Both the position numbers and the translations under genes were made by a program. A DNA stretch of 44,680 bases, taken from assembly GCA_965651265.1 (NCBI GenBank), contig CBFGRV010000027.1, forward strand, positions 1 through 44,680, in the 5' to 3' direction. Positions 8,233 to 17,637 of this stretch are shown piece after piece. The DNA comes from CBFGRV01 sp965651265. GTDB lineage: Bacteria > Bacteroidota > Rhodothermia > Rhodothermales > VXPQ01. Position 1 is the stretch's first letter; each line of letters begins with the position of its first letter. A model generated the notes under the pieces. That model searched no databases, was not told the origin of the DNA, and saw only the letters and a list, made by a program, of their open reading frames with translations.

Positions 8233-9372
8233 CTATTCGGATTGCCGTGAAACATTGAGGAGCGTACCGATCATCATGCCGGTCACCAGCATCGAGGTTC
8301 CTCCGTATGACACGAGCGGCATCGGTAGACCCGTGACCGGCAGCAGCCCGCAGGACACGGCAGCATGCACGAAGGCATACAGGGTGATGCTCGTCGTGAA
8401 CCCCACGCCGATGAAGAGACCCAAGGGGTCCGGGGCATACCTTGCAATTCGGAGGAATCCGCGAAACAAAAGAGCTACGAACGCCCCGAGGAGCGCAAGC
8501 GCACCGATCATACCGTACTCCTCGGCGATGATGGCGAAAATGAAGTCGTTGTACGGCGCCGGCAGGAAGTCCCGCTGCACGCTCTTGCCGGGTCCGACGC
8601 CGGTCAGCCCGCCCATCGCGAAGGCAATGCGCGCCTGCTCGGCCTGATAGCCTTCCGCCTGCGGATCAAAGACCTCCTCGGAGTTCGTATGCGGAAAGAT
8701 CTTTGCGCCCAGGTACGATTCGAGCCGCGCGGCCCGCTGAGGAGATGCCATCAACATCACGACGGCCAGTACCGCACCCAGGGCGGCAAGACCGCCCAGA
8801 TGGACCAGGCTGATCCTCCCCACAAAGCACATCACGAACACGGTGACGAGCAGCATGGCCGCCGTCGAAAGGTCCTCCATCCCGATGAGCACACACGTGA
8901 TGAGGACCCATACGAAGATGGGCACGAACGTCCGGTCGAAGCTCTTGATGTAGGCCTGCTTTCGCGCCAGCATGACACCCACGTAGAGGATCAGCGACAG
9001 CTTGGCGAGGTCGGACGGCTGAAACCCGAAAGATCCGACCCGCAGCCAGCGCATGGCCCCGCCGGAGGCCACCCCTACGAGCTGCACGGCGATGAGTAGC
9101 GCCATCGAGAACACGAGCGCCACCTTGCTGAGCCTCGCCAGCAGCCGGTAGTCGATGCGGCTGAAGAGCAGCATTGCGCCGATCGCCAGGCCAATCCGCC
9201 CCACGTGCCGCAGCAAGAGCCGCTCCGTGTCCCCGCCGGCCTTCGTATCGGCCAGAAACGTGATCGCGCTGTATACGGCCACTACGCCGATCGCCGACAA
9301 GATCAAGACCATCCAGACCACATACTTGTCGGACGGCTGATCGGCCGAAACCTTCTGTAACAGTGCTTTCAT
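8233..9372 (-). CDS. ftsW: Septal peptidoglycan glycosyltransferase FtsW
   Basis: SEDS-family polytopic membrane protein that polymerises lipid II at the septum in partnership with FtsI. The 379-residue product has about ten hydrophobic segments and typical SEDS motifs: GSFGFQPSDLAKLSLILY, the loop GLTGVGPGKSVQRDFLPAPYNDFIFAIIAEE (given here as AMGGLTGVGPGKSVQ and YNDFIFAIIAEEYG) and the C-terminal MPLVSYGGTSML. Its ATG directly follows the murD TAG with no spacer, suggesting coupled translation. Confidence 0.96.
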   Translation of the reverse strand: MKALLQKVSADQPSDKYVVWMVLILSAIGVVAVYSAITFLADTKAGGDTERLLLRHVGRIGLAIGAMLLFSRIDYRLLARLSKVALVFSMALLIAVQLVGVASGGAMRWLRVGSFGFQPSDLAKLSLILYVGVMLARKQAYIKSFDRTFVPIFVWVLITCVLIGMEDLSTAAMLLVTVFVMCFVGRISLVHLGGLAALGAVLAVVMLMASPQRAARLESYLGAKIFPHTNSEEVFDPQAEGYQAEQARIAFAMGGLTGVGPGKSVQRDFLPAPYNDFIFAIIAEEYGMIGALALLGAFVALLFRGFLRIARYAPDPLGLFIGVGFTTSITLYAFVHAAVSCGLLPVTGLPMPLVSYGGTSMLVTGMMIGTLLNVSRQSE

Positions 9373-10737
9373 CTACAACTCGTTTACCGCTTGCCGAAAG
9401 ACGTCTCCGCGGTGCTCGTAATTCTCGAACATGTCGAACGAGGCGCAGGCCGGGCTCAGGAGTACCACGTCGCCGGGCCGGGCCAGCGCACTGGCCAGGC
9501 GAACGGCCTCCTCCATCGAATCCGCCTCCATGCAGGTGGGCGCGACGTCCCCGAGCTCGTCGATGATTTTCGCGCGACTCTCCCCAATGGCGACGATCCC
9601 GCGCGTCTTCTTTCGGATGAGCGGCACGAGTGAGCCGTAGTCGTTCCCCTTGTCGCGCCCCCCCAGAATCAGCACCACGGGCTCGCGGAAGCTCTCCAAC
9701 GCGTACCACACAGCATTCACGTTCGTGGCCTTCGAATCGTTGACGTAGCGTACGCCATCTACCTCGCGTACAAATTCCAGGCGGTGCGGCACACCCTCGA
9801 ACGTCATCAGACTCTGACGCACGGCCTCACTCCCGACCTCCATCACGCGCGCCGCCATGGCCGCCGCCAGGGAGTTGTAGAGGTTGTGTTTGCCCTGTAG
9901 AGTTAGCTCTTCTTCTCGCATGAGCGACTCCTCCTCATTGATACGAATGATGAGCTCGCCGTCGCGCACGAAGGCGCCGCGATCGAGCTCCGTTTCCAGA
10001 CTGAAGCCGAGCGCAGCCGGCGAGGGCCGCTGCTGCATGAGCGCAAGACTCCTCGGCCGCACCACGGGGTCGTCATGGTTGAAGATGTAGGTGTCGTCTG
10101 CCTCCTGATTCTCGAAGACGCGAAACTTGCTTCGGATGTAGTTCTCGTACTTGTGGTCGTAGCGGTCCAGGTGATCCGGCGTGATGTTGAGCAGCACACT
10201 CACCCGTGGCCGGAACGTGTCGATGTGGTCGAGTTGGAAACTGGAAACCTCCAGCACCACGATCGATTGTGGCGAGACGTCCGCCGCGAAGCTCGAGAAC
10301 GGGTATCCGATGTTTCCGCCAACGACCGCCTCAAATCCTGCAGATCGGAAGACGTGGCCGAGCAGCGACGTGGTGGTCGTCTTTCCGTTCGAGCCGGTGA
10401 TCGCGACGACCGGCGCGCGGCAGAACCAGGAGGCCGCTTCGATTTCCGAGTAGATCGGGATGCCGCGGCGCTGGATGTCTCGTACGATAGGGGCCGAATC
10501 GGGAACGCCCGGGCTGATGACCACGAGATCGGCCTCGATGGCGCGATCGCTGTGTCCCATCGACTCGAAAGGGACGCCGGCGTCAGAGAGCTCGGCGGAG
10601 AATGCCGATTCGATCTCCCCGGCATCCGTGACGAAAACGTCGGCGCCGAATCGCGCCAGCAGCGTCGCCGCCGCGACGCCGCTCCGGGCGCCGCCGATGA
10701 CCGTCACTCTCGCCCCACTCAGGTCTTCCGGCGCCAT
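9373..10737 (-). CDS. murD: UDP-MurNAc-L-Ala--D-glutamate ligase MurD
   Basis: Cytoplasmic ligase adding D-glutamate to UDP-MurNAc-L-Ala. The 454-residue product shows the N-terminal Rossmann-like VTVIGGARSGVAAATLL, the ATP loop ITGSNGKTTTTSLLGH (about residues 114-129), the NDSKATN motif and LGGRDKGNDY in the C-terminal domain. It lies 15 bases after mraY and abuts ftsW. Confidence 0.97.
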   Translation of the reverse strand: MAPEDLSGARVTVIGGARSGVAAATLLARFGADVFVTDAGEIESAFSAELSDAGVPFESMGHSDRAIEADLVVISPGVPDSAPIVRDIQRRGIPIYSEIEAASWFCRAPVVAITGSNGKTTTTSLLGHVFRSAGFEAVVGGNIGYPFSSFAADVSPQSIVVLEVSSFQLDHIDTFRPRVSVLLNITPDHLDRYDHKYENYIRSKFRVFENQEADDTYIFNHDDPVVRPRSLALMQQRPSPAALGFSLETELDRGAFVRDGELIIRINEEESLMREEELTLQGKHNLYNSLAAAMAARVMEVGSEAVRQSLMTFEGVPHRLEFVREVDGVRYVNDSKATNVNAVWYALESFREPVVLILGGRDKGNDYGSLVPLIRKKTRGIVAIGESRAKIIDELGDVAPTCMEADSMEEAVRLASALARPGDVVLLSPACASFDMFENYEHRGDVFRQAVNEL

Positions 10738-10752
10738 GGCGAAATCGGACCG

Positions 10753-11910
10753 CTATCGGATTCGAAGGGATAGGAGCGTGGCCACAACCATGATGGCCGT
10801 CACAATCCAGAAGCGGGTCACGATCTTCGCTTCGTGTGTGCCTCGCGCCTCGAAATGGTGGTGAAGTGGGGCCATCAGAAATACCCGCTTTCCAACCCCG
10901 GTGCGCCGTTTCGTGTACTTGAAGTAGCCCGTCTGGATGATCACCGAAAGGGCCTCCACGAAGTAAACGGCGCCCAGCATCGGTAAGAGCAATTCCTTGC
11001 GGATCATCAAGGTCAGCGACGCAACGGCGGCCCCGAGAGCGAGGGAACCGGTATCCCCCATGAAGACGGTGGCCGGGTAGCCGTTGTACCACAGGAAGCC
11101 GAAACAAGCGGCCGTCATCGCGGCCGCAAAAACCGTCAGCTCACCTGTCCCGGGCAGGTACGTGATATCCAGAAAGTTGGCCAGAACGGCATTTCCGGTC
11201 ACGTAGCACAAGACCACGAGCCCACCGGACACGAACGCCGTCACGCCGGTGGTGAGTCCATCCAGACCGTCCGTGAGATTCACCGCGTTCGAGACGGCCG
11301 TCATAATGAAGACGACCACCGGGATGTAGATCAACCACCCGAGCTCTACGCCTTCGACGAAAAGATTCAGGAAGTCGTAGTCGATGGCCTTGTCCTTCAG
11401 AAAAGGAACGAAGGTCGTCGAGTTGTATCCGGCGAAGCTCGGATGGAAGTACAGGATGGCACCGAGTATCACGCCGATCCCGATCTGCCCCGCCACTTTG
11501 AGCTTCGGTGCGAGCCCCTCCTTGTCTTTCTTCACGGTCTTGATGTAGTCGTCGGCGAAACCGAAGGCACCCATCCAGGCGATGGAGAGCATGGCAAGCC
11601 AGATGTACACTTCTGCAATCGCGCCCCACAACAGCGTCGAGACGAGGATCGCCAACAGGATGATGATGCCTCCCATTGTCGGCGTGCCGGCCTTGTGGGC
11701 GTGGCTTACGACCCCGGCATTGGATCCCTCTCGCACACGCTCACCGAGCTGCTTCCGGCTGAGCCAGTTGATCATGTACCGGCCGATGACCATCGAGATG
11801 ATGAGTGCCGTGATGGCGGCCAGTGTGGCTCGCACGGTGATGAATCGGATGACCTGAAATCCCGGCGGCTGGTAGAGCTGCTCGAGATAGTCGATCAGGT
11901 AGTAGAGCAT
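10753..11910 (-). CDS. mraY: Phospho-MurNAc-pentapeptide transferase MraY
   Basis: Integral membrane enzyme that transfers phospho-MurNAc-pentapeptide to undecaprenyl phosphate, making lipid I. The 385-residue product has about ten membrane segments and the family catalytic motifs: GFADDYIKTVKKD with the paired aspartates, NLTDGLDGLTTG, and the C-terminal histidine cluster APLHHHFEARG. It also has the N-terminal KAGTPTMGGI. The gene follows murE by 78 bases without murF between them, as is common on the Bacteroidota side. Confidence 0.97.
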   Translation of the reverse strand: MLYYLIDYLEQLYQPPGFQVIRFITVRATLAAITALIISMVIGRYMINWLSRKQLGERVREGSNAGVVSHAHKAGTPTMGGIIILLAILVSTLLWGAIAEVYIWLAMLSIAWMGAFGFADDYIKTVKKDKEGLAPKLKVAGQIGIGVILGAILYFHPSFAGYNSTTFVPFLKDKAIDYDFLNLFVEGVELGWLIYIPVVVFIMTAVSNAVNLTDGLDGLTTGVTAFVSGGLVVLCYVTGNAVLANFLDITYLPGTGELTVFAAAMTAACFGFLWYNGYPATVFMGDTGSLALGAAVASLTLMIRKELLLPMLGAVYFVEALSVIIQTGYFKYTKRRTGVGKRVFLMAPLHHHFEARGTHEAKIVTRFWIVTAIMVVATLLSLRIR

Positions 11911-11988
11911 GTGGAGCGGGTAATCTCGGCGAGTCTGGTCTTCGACTATGCGATGCGAAGCTTCATGGAGCGGTCTGGGCGCGAGGCA

Positions 11989-13503
11989 TCAGCGTTTACT
12001 GCGAGGATCGGCGGCGTCGATGAGAGTTCGGTGCGCGAAGGCCTCCGCAGCGACCACTTTGTCATCGAAGGGTCGTCTCTCGTCGCCGATGATCTGGTAC
12101 GTCTCATGCCCTTTGCCGGCAATTAGCACGATGTCGCCGGGCGCCGCGTGCTCCGCCACGTAGCGAATGGCGGCGGCACGATCGACGAGGACGCTGGCGC
12201 GATCGGGATGCTGAAGTCCGGCGAGAATATCCTCGATGATGGCTTCCGGATCCTCATGGCGCGGGTTGTCGCTCGTTACGATCAGGCGATCTGCATTTCG
12301 CTCCGCCACGCGACCCATGACGGGTCGCTTCTCGCGGTCGCGATTGCCTCCACATCCGAAAACACACCAGAGTCTCGAGGTCTCGGGCTTCGTCTCCAGG
12401 ATCGTAGTCAGCACGTTTTCCAGAGCGTCCGGCGTATGCGCATAGTCGAGCACAACGATTGTGCCGTCCTCGAAGGACAGTGTCTCCAGGCGGCCGGGGA
12501 CCGGCGCGGCGGTTGTCAGCGCATCGAGCACACCCTCCGCGTCCATGCCCAATCCGATGAGCGCGGCGTAGGCGGCGAGCAAATTGTAGGCGTTGAACCG
12601 ACCACCCAGGCGGAAGCGACGGCGGCGCCCATCGATTTCCATTTCGATGCCGTCGAGCCGGTTCGAGATCACCTCGCCTCGAACGTCGCAGTCCGTTCCC
12701 AGGCCGTAGGACACCCGTCGGGCAGCCGTGTCGCCAACCATGCGTACGCCCGCCGCATCATCCGCGTTGTAGGCCGCCACAGCCTCCGCAGAGAGTCCAT
12801 CGAACAGCTTTTTCTTCGCTGCGAAATAGTCTTCGAGGGTGTGGTGGTAGTCCAGGTGATCCTGAGTCAGATTCGTGAAGATGCCGGCATCGAAGGCGAG
12901 CCCGCGCGCCCGTTCCTGATGCAGGGCGTGAGACGAAACCTCCATCACGCATGCCGTGCACCCGGCATCGACCATTCGACGAAGCAGGGCGTTGATTTCG
13001 ACGGCATCGGGCGTGGTGAGCGTGGATTCGATAACCTCGTCTCCGATGCGCACCTGGATGGTACCGATGAGCCCCGGGCGGCGATCGAACAATTTGAGGA
13101 CGTGGTGGCACAGGAAGTTCACCGTCGTCTTCCCATTCGTGCCCGTGACGCCGATGAGCGTGAGAGCCCGGGAAGGGTCATCGTAGAAGGCGGCGGCCAG
13201 CTCTGCGGCGGCGGCTCGCCCGTCATGTACGTGTACGAAAGCGACGCCGGGGAACCGACTCTCATGGTCCTCCGGCATCGCTTCGCACACTACGGCGATG
13301 GCTCCGTTTTGAACAGCCTTGTCAATGAACATATGACCGTCGGTGTCGACGCCCTTGATGGCGACAAAAAGACCCCGAGGCCCCACCTTTCGGCTATCTA
13401 GAGCCAGGTGGTAAATGTGTGTCTGGTCGTCAGTGGCGGCTCCCCGCGAAAGTAGAAGGCCCGCTCGTTCAAGACGCTCGCAAAGTGACCCAAGTCGAGT
13501 CAT
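11989..13503 (-). CDS. murE: meso-diaminopimelate-adding ligase MurE
   Basis: Cytoplasmic ligase that adds the third amino acid to the stem peptide. The 504-residue product has the ATP loop GVTGTNGKTT (residues 118-127), the conserved SSHALHQERARG (about 190-201) and the acceptor-recognition motif DNPR (412-415). DNPR marks meso-diaminopimelate rather than lysine specificity, so the organism should have A1-gamma, Gram-negative-type peptidoglycan. It begins 130 bases after ftsI, the largest spacing inside the operon; I see no promoter or terminator in that gap. Confidence 0.96.
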   Translation of the reverse strand: MTRLGSLCERLERAGLLLSRGAATDDQTHIYHLALDSRKVGPRGLFVAIKGVDTDGHMFIDKAVQNGAIAVVCEAMPEDHESRFPGVAFVHVHDGRAAAAELAAAFYDDPSRALTLIGVTGTNGKTTVNFLCHHVLKLFDRRPGLIGTIQVRIGDEVIESTLTTPDAVEINALLRRMVDAGCTACVMEVSSHALHQERARGLAFDAGIFTNLTQDHLDYHHTLEDYFAAKKKLFDGLSAEAVAAYNADDAAGVRMVGDTAARRVSYGLGTDCDVRGEVISNRLDGIEMEIDGRRRRFRLGGRFNAYNLLAAYAALIGLGMDAEGVLDALTTAAPVPGRLETLSFEDGTIVVLDYAHTPDALENVLTTILETKPETSRLWCVFGCGGNRDREKRPVMGRVAERNADRLIVTSDNPRHEDPEAIIEDILAGLQHPDRASVLVDRAAAIRYVAEHAAPGDIVLIAGKGHETYQIIGDERRPFDDKVVAAEAFAHRTLIDAADPRSKR

Positions 13504-13633
13504 GAAGCCGGCACCTGCTTCGTTCAGAAGTTCTCCCGGCTCTTTGAACGGCGGTTTGGCCGGCGGCCTCCATCATGCATAAATCTTTACAGGTCTTCGG
13601 CACATGTTGGATGTCATCCGCACCTGCCGGACG

Positions 13634-15730
13634 TCATTGACATTTGAGCACCACGATGTCTGGAATGGGCTCGCCGGGCTTCGCCGACTGACTCGCGACC
13701 ACCCCGCTGCCCTCGAGGCGCACATCGGCCTGATGTGCCCTCAGCCACAACACGGCATCCCGGGCGCTCCACCCTCGCAGATCGAGCATCTGGTTCGTCG
13801 AATCGGAGCCGGAGGCGACCAGGCGTACAGGAAGCGCCGGAGATCGCCGTGAACCAGGCGTCGGATCCTGATCGACCACGATCCGCGTCAGCGAGGCATC
13901 GACAGTCTTTGGCACGACGCCGGTCGGACGGAATCCGGAAGCTCGAACGCGGCGAGCTGCCACCCACGACGGAAGTCCGTCCACCTCGGGAACGACGGCG
14001 GTCGGTTTGGACGGTAGCGTGTCGGGGGGAGCGACGAGCTCTGCGATCTCGGGGAACGTCGGAATCCAACGTTCGGCCGTTCGGCGAAAAACGGGACCCG
14101 CGGCGGATCCGCCGTAACGTACCGTCTTCGGCTCGTCGAGAACGACCGCGAGCACGACCTCCGGATCATCGGCGGGGAAGAAGCCGACAAACGACGCGCG
14201 GTAAGCCCCTGGAGCGTAGGCGCCGTTCACGACCTTCCGAGCCGTGCCGGTCTTTCCGGCTATCGGAAGTCCCTGTACGCGCGCGAGCGTCGCCGTGCCG
14301 TCATCCACGACATCCATGAAGGCAGGCAAAATCTCGCGTGCCGTGCGCGCATCGAAGGCCCGTCGGATCGAATCCTGACGAACGGACCACGTTACCCTGT
14401 TCGTGACGTCGCGCCGCTCGGCCACTATGTACGGCCTGACCAGAAGACCGCCGTTCGCCAGCGCTGCGTAGGCCGTGGCCAGCTGCAGAGGTGTCACCTC
14501 CACCTCATATCCGATGCTCATCGACGTGAGGGACGTGCCGCTCCACTCCGACGGCTTCTTCAGCCGGCCCGGCACCTCGCCGGGTAAGTCAACCCACGTG
14601 GGCTGACCGAAACCGAGGTTTCGCGCATACTGGTAGAAGGTGCCGCGATCGAGGCGCGTGGCCACCTTCGCCGTGCCGACATTACTGGAGACGGCCACGA
14701 CCTCCCGAAAGGGAATCTTGCCGTGCGCGTGTGTGTCTCGGAGCGTACGACCCTGCAGCACGGTCCATCCGTTGCCCGTCTCGATGGAATCTTCCATTTC
14801 GACCACATCCTGCTCGATCGCGGCGATCGCCGTAACGAGCTTGAACGTCGAGCCGGGCTCCAGCCGGTCCGTTATGACGCGATTCCTTCGCGCCTCGGCG
14901 GGGTACGCCGCAGGGCGGTTCGCATCGTACGTGGGCACGTTTGCCAGGGCGAGGATGGCACCCGTGTACGGATCCAGAGCCACCGCTGACCCGGACTTCG
15001 CACCCGTTTCGGCCACCCCTCGCGCAAGCTCCTCCTCAAGGATGGTTTGTCGCACCAGGTCGATGGTCAGCACGATCGACTCGCCGTGCTTTGGTTCGAC
15101 CAGCTGCCCTTCCACGTAGGCCTTGATGCGTCCCAGGCGATCCCGCTTGACGGCCTGCCGCCCATCCGTACCACGGAGGATATCGTCGTACTGCAGCTCG
15201 AGTCCTGCCAATCCATGCCCATCCTGGGATACGTACCCCAGTATGTGTGCCGCGGCAGTGCCGTAGTTGTAGCGGCGGGCAAACGTCGGATTGAGGATCA
15301 GGCCGGGGATGTCCCACGATTCGATGTTCTCCTTCTGCCGCTCGGTAATGGCACGCACGAGAAGCACATACTGCGGGCTGGACCGCTGGCGCACTTGCCG
15401 GCGATATGAGGCCGCCGGAACGCCGGTTAGCCTTGACAACCTTTCAAAGAACGAAGTCTCTACATCCTTGAAGCCGTCGATTGTCGGATCGACGGCCAGA
15501 TCATACCGGGCCGTGTTGACCGCCAGCGTGCGCCCGTAGCGATCGACGATGGCGCCGCGAATAGCCGGGATCGAAACGAAGGAACTCGCCTGCCGCTCGC
15601 CTTTCGCGCGTAGCTGCGATCCGTCCGCTAGATGGATGCGGAGCATCTGCGCGACGATGAGCAGCGGCACGGCTGCCAACACCGTCAGCACGACGTACAT
15701 CCGTGCCAGTATCGAATCCCTGGGTTCCAC
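13634..15730 (-). CDS. ftsI: Septal transpeptidase FtsI (PBP3) with PASTA-like repeats
   Basis: Class B penicillin-binding protein that cross-links septal peptidoglycan. In the 698-residue product one membrane anchor lies at about 11-30, then the dimerisation domain, then the transpeptidase with the catalytic triad motifs STFK (294-297), SSN (348-350) and KTGT (493-496). The C-terminal 120 residues carry two PASTA-like units (about 575-635 and 640-698), one including PEVDGLPSWVAARRV. The start is GTG at 15730; ATG at 15700 would shorten the cytoplasmic tail. PASTA domains are frequent in division PBPs of Bacteroidota and Firmicutes and absent from E. coli FtsI. Confidence 0.95.
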   Translation of the reverse strand: MEPRDSILARMYVVLTVLAAVPLLIVAQMLRIHLADGSQLRAKGERQASSFVSIPAIRGAIVDRYGRTLAVNTARYDLAVDPTIDGFKDVETSFFERLSRLTGVPAASYRRQVRQRSSPQYVLLVRAITERQKENIESWDIPGLILNPTFARRYNYGTAAAHILGYVSQDGHGLAGLELQYDDILRGTDGRQAVKRDRLGRIKAYVEGQLVEPKHGESIVLTIDLVRQTILEEELARGVAETGAKSGSAVALDPYTGAILALANVPTYDANRPAAYPAEARRNRVITDRLEPGSTFKLVTAIAAIEQDVVEMEDSIETGNGWTVLQGRTLRDTHAHGKIPFREVVAVSSNVGTAKVATRLDRGTFYQYARNLGFGQPTWVDLPGEVPGRLKKPSEWSGTSLTSMSIGYEVEVTPLQLATAYAALANGGLLVRPYIVAERRDVTNRVTWSVRQDSIRRAFDARTAREILPAFMDVVDDGTATLARVQGLPIAGKTGTARKVVNGAYAPGAYRASFVGFFPADDPEVVLAVVLDEPKTVRYGGSAAGPVFRRTAERWIPTFPEIAELVAPPDTLPSKPTAVVPEVDGLPSWVAARRVRASGFRPTGVVPKTVDASLTRIVVDQDPTPGSRRSPALPVRLVASGSDSTNQMLDLRGWSARDAVLWLRAHQADVRLEGSGVVASQSAKPGEPIPDIVVLKCQ

Positions 15731-15778
15731 GAAGGCTCTTCACTCGTATCGAAATCCCCGGCGTCATGGCGATCTGCT

Positions 15779-16234
15779 TCAGTGCTTCACCTCGATGGGT
15801 GGACCGAAGGCCGGCTCTTCCAGAAGGCCGAGCCGACGCGCACGCTCGTATATGATCGCCGGACCCACCATCCGGTCGAATTCCCCCTTGAGACGATTAT
15901 GCTTCAGGTGCAACCGAAGATGTTCTTGTCGCTGCCGCTGAACCTCCGCAAGGAGATCCTGCGTGGCGTGGACGTGACCGACGTATAGCGTAATGAGGAC
16001 CGCGACGCCAACAATCAGAACGGCGAAGCGGGAGGTCGAAACTCCGTCGAGAAGCGGGCTTCCCGGTGTGCGGGTTGATTTTCGGCGGTTCTTGCCCGCC
16101 AGTTCCGTCCACCCTGGAAGTTTGGTCGATGGGGCGACACGATTCGGACGTGAACTCGGGGTCGCGCGGACTCGTGTCTTTGCGGAGCCTGATTGACGCT
16201 TTCGAGCTTGCCTTTTCTGTACCTGAACCGCCAT
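15779..16234 (-). CDS. ftsL: FtsL-like bitopic division protein
   Basis: Product of 151 residues from ATG 16234 (GTG 16243 would add three). It has a long, very basic, proline-rich cytoplasmic tail (about 70 residues), one membrane helix RFAVLIVGVAVLITLYVGHV, then a periplasmic coiled-coil-like stretch VQRQRQEHLRLHLKHNRLKG and a short tail with the ARRLGL motif typical of the FtsL/FtsB group. FtsL proteins are poorly conserved; the call rests on topology and position directly before ftsI. Its role is to form the FtsQLB complex that activates FtsWI. Confidence 0.82.
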   Translation of the reverse strand: MAVQVQKRQARKRQSGSAKTRVRATPSSRPNRVAPSTKLPGWTELAGKNRRKSTRTPGSPLLDGVSTSRFAVLIVGVAVLITLYVGHVHATQDLLAEVQRQRQEHLRLHLKHNRLKGEFDRMVGPAIIYERARRLGLLEEPAFGPPIEVKH

Positions 16235-16279
16235 GGCACGCACGCTTCTGAACTTGTGCGGATACTCCTGAGCTGATGC

Positions 16280-16540
16280 TTACGTAAACATTGCGGCCGG
16301 CTGCTGCTCGATCAGATGGAGTTCCGTTCGGCGGGGACTCCATGCTTTCGATCGCGACGCCCGCTGCATCGCGAAACCTTCCTCGATCAGTTCACAGAGC
16401 GCCTCCGGCGTGATCTGCCATTGACGCGCCTCCCGAAGAAGCATCCCGTGAAGAATCTCCGTCGGCATACCGGCAACGGGATAGCCCATCGACTTCAGCC
16501 ACTCTTTAACGTGCGCGTCGATCTCGACCTGTAGTTCCAT
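16280..16540 (-). CDS. Small unknown protein in the dcw operon
   Basis: Product of 86 residues from ATG 16540, which lies two bases after the rsmH stop codon, a spacing that suggests coupled translation; the frame is open to 16579 within rsmH. It is predicted soluble and largely helical (VEIDAHVKEWLKSMG, then PTEILHGMLLREARQW, then PEALCELIEEGFAMQR), with a basic linker and no membrane segment. I do not recognise a family. This slot between rsmH and ftsL is usually empty in model organisms. It could be a cytoplasmic division or cell-wall accessory factor (inference from location only). Confidence 0.75.
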   Translation of the reverse strand: MELQVEIDAHVKEWLKSMGYPVAGMPTEILHGMLLREARQWQITPEALCELIEEGFAMQRASRSKAWSPRRTELHLIEQQPAAMFT

Positions 16541-16542
16541 CT

Positions 16543-17532
16543 TCAATTCGTCCTGGCTTCGTCTTGCCCGGGGGGCCACGGCTGATCGGTCCGCTCGGCC
16601 ACGCGCAGTCGCGCGCTCCGGGCTCGAGGATTGGCCGCGATTTCGTCCGCATCCGGGCGAATCGGCCGCCTCGTTATTTCCTTCCAGGGGGTAAGCAGAT
16701 TTCCGTAGAGATCGCGGATCGGCTTACCCTCAAAATTGCCGTATCGGAAGAACCGCTTGACCCGCCGGTCTTCCAGAGAATGGTAGCTTATGACGGCTAT
16801 GCGGCCGCCGCTGCGCAGCACGCGCACCGCGGCCTCGAGCGCCTTCTCGAGAACGTCGAGCTCGCGGTTGACCGCGATCCGTATGGCCTGAAACACCCTC
16901 GAAAGCACCTTGAGCTCTTCGCGGTCGGGCACGTTCCGGCGCACGAGATCCGCCAGCTCCCTGGTGCTGCGGACCGGTCGCGCCGCCACGATGCTGCGCG
17001 CCAGTTGTGCAGCGCGCGGCTCCTCGCCGAAGGCGAAAAGCGCCTCCCTCAAATCACGCTCATCCCACTCATTGATCACCTCGTAGGCGGAGAGCTCGGA
17101 TTGCGGATCCATCCGCATGTCGAGCCCGCCCTCCATGAGATAGCTGAAACCGCGCTCCGCGGTGTCGAGCTGGTGCGACGAGACGCCGAGGTCCAGCAGG
17201 AGACCATCAATCGACGTCTCGCCCACCTCCTCGAGCAATCGCTCGAGGTCCTCGAAATTGCCGCGGACGGCCTTGAACCGTCCGCGCCGAATATCGGCGG
17301 CGAGTCTGCTGCGCGCTGCGTCGATCGCTTCGACATCTTGATCGATGCCAATCACCCTGCCTCTCGATGATAGAGCGTCGAGCAGGGCAGCAGAATGACC
17401 ACCCCCACCCAAGGTAGCATCAACGTACACGCCGCCTGATTTCGTGATAATGTGTTGGCGTACAGCCTTGTAAAGAACAGGGACATGGAACTCGGTGCCG
17501 TAGGCCCCGCCACGCCCGTGGTTGTCTGTCAT
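16543..17532 (-). CDS. rsmH: 16S rRNA (cytosine-1402-N4)-methyltransferase RsmH
   Basis: SAM-dependent enzyme (MraW) that methylates C1402 in the ribosomal P site; conserved as the second dcw gene though its target is the ribosome. The 329-residue product has the SAM motif VDATLGGGGHSAALL (about 37-51), GLLLDLGVSSHQLD (about 110-123) and the signature SYHSLEDRRVKRFF (about 248-261). It follows mraZ after a 105-base spacer that contains a heptamer inverted repeat, and is followed within two bases by the small unknown gene. Confidence 0.97.
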   Translation of the reverse strand: MTDNHGRGGAYGTEFHVPVLYKAVRQHIITKSGGVYVDATLGGGGHSAALLDALSSRGRVIGIDQDVEAIDAARSRLAADIRRGRFKAVRGNFEDLERLLEEVGETSIDGLLLDLGVSSHQLDTAERGFSYLMEGGLDMRMDPQSELSAYEVINEWDERDLREALFAFGEEPRAAQLARSIVAARPVRSTRELADLVRRNVPDREELKVLSRVFQAIRIAVNRELDVLEKALEAAVRVLRSGGRIAVISYHSLEDRRVKRFFRYGNFEGKPIRDLYGNLLTPWKEITRRPIRPDADEIAANPRARSARLRVAERTDQPWPPGQDEARTN

Positions 17533-17555
17533 CTTTGTGCCTCAGCCCAACTGGC

Positions 17556-17632
17556 GGAGGTCGGAGGTCGGAAGTCCGAAGTCGGAGCATCCAAATTGGA
17601 AGACTGATCTCCGACATCCGACATCCGACTTC
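17556..17632. repeat. Opposed heptanucleotide arrays between mraZ and rsmH
   Basis: Array one (17556-17587) has units GGAGGTC, GGAGGTC, GGAAGTC, CGAAGTC and a partial GGAG. Array two (17609-17632) has CTCCGAC, ATCCGAC, ATCCGAC, TTC, which is the same unit on the other strand. The two face each other across about 21 bases and would form an imperfect RNA hairpin in the mraZ-rsmH intercistronic region. It is likely a dispersed intergenic repeat; it might also modulate mRNA stability or readthrough (inference). Confidence 0.75.
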
Positions 17633-17637
17633 ATCAC

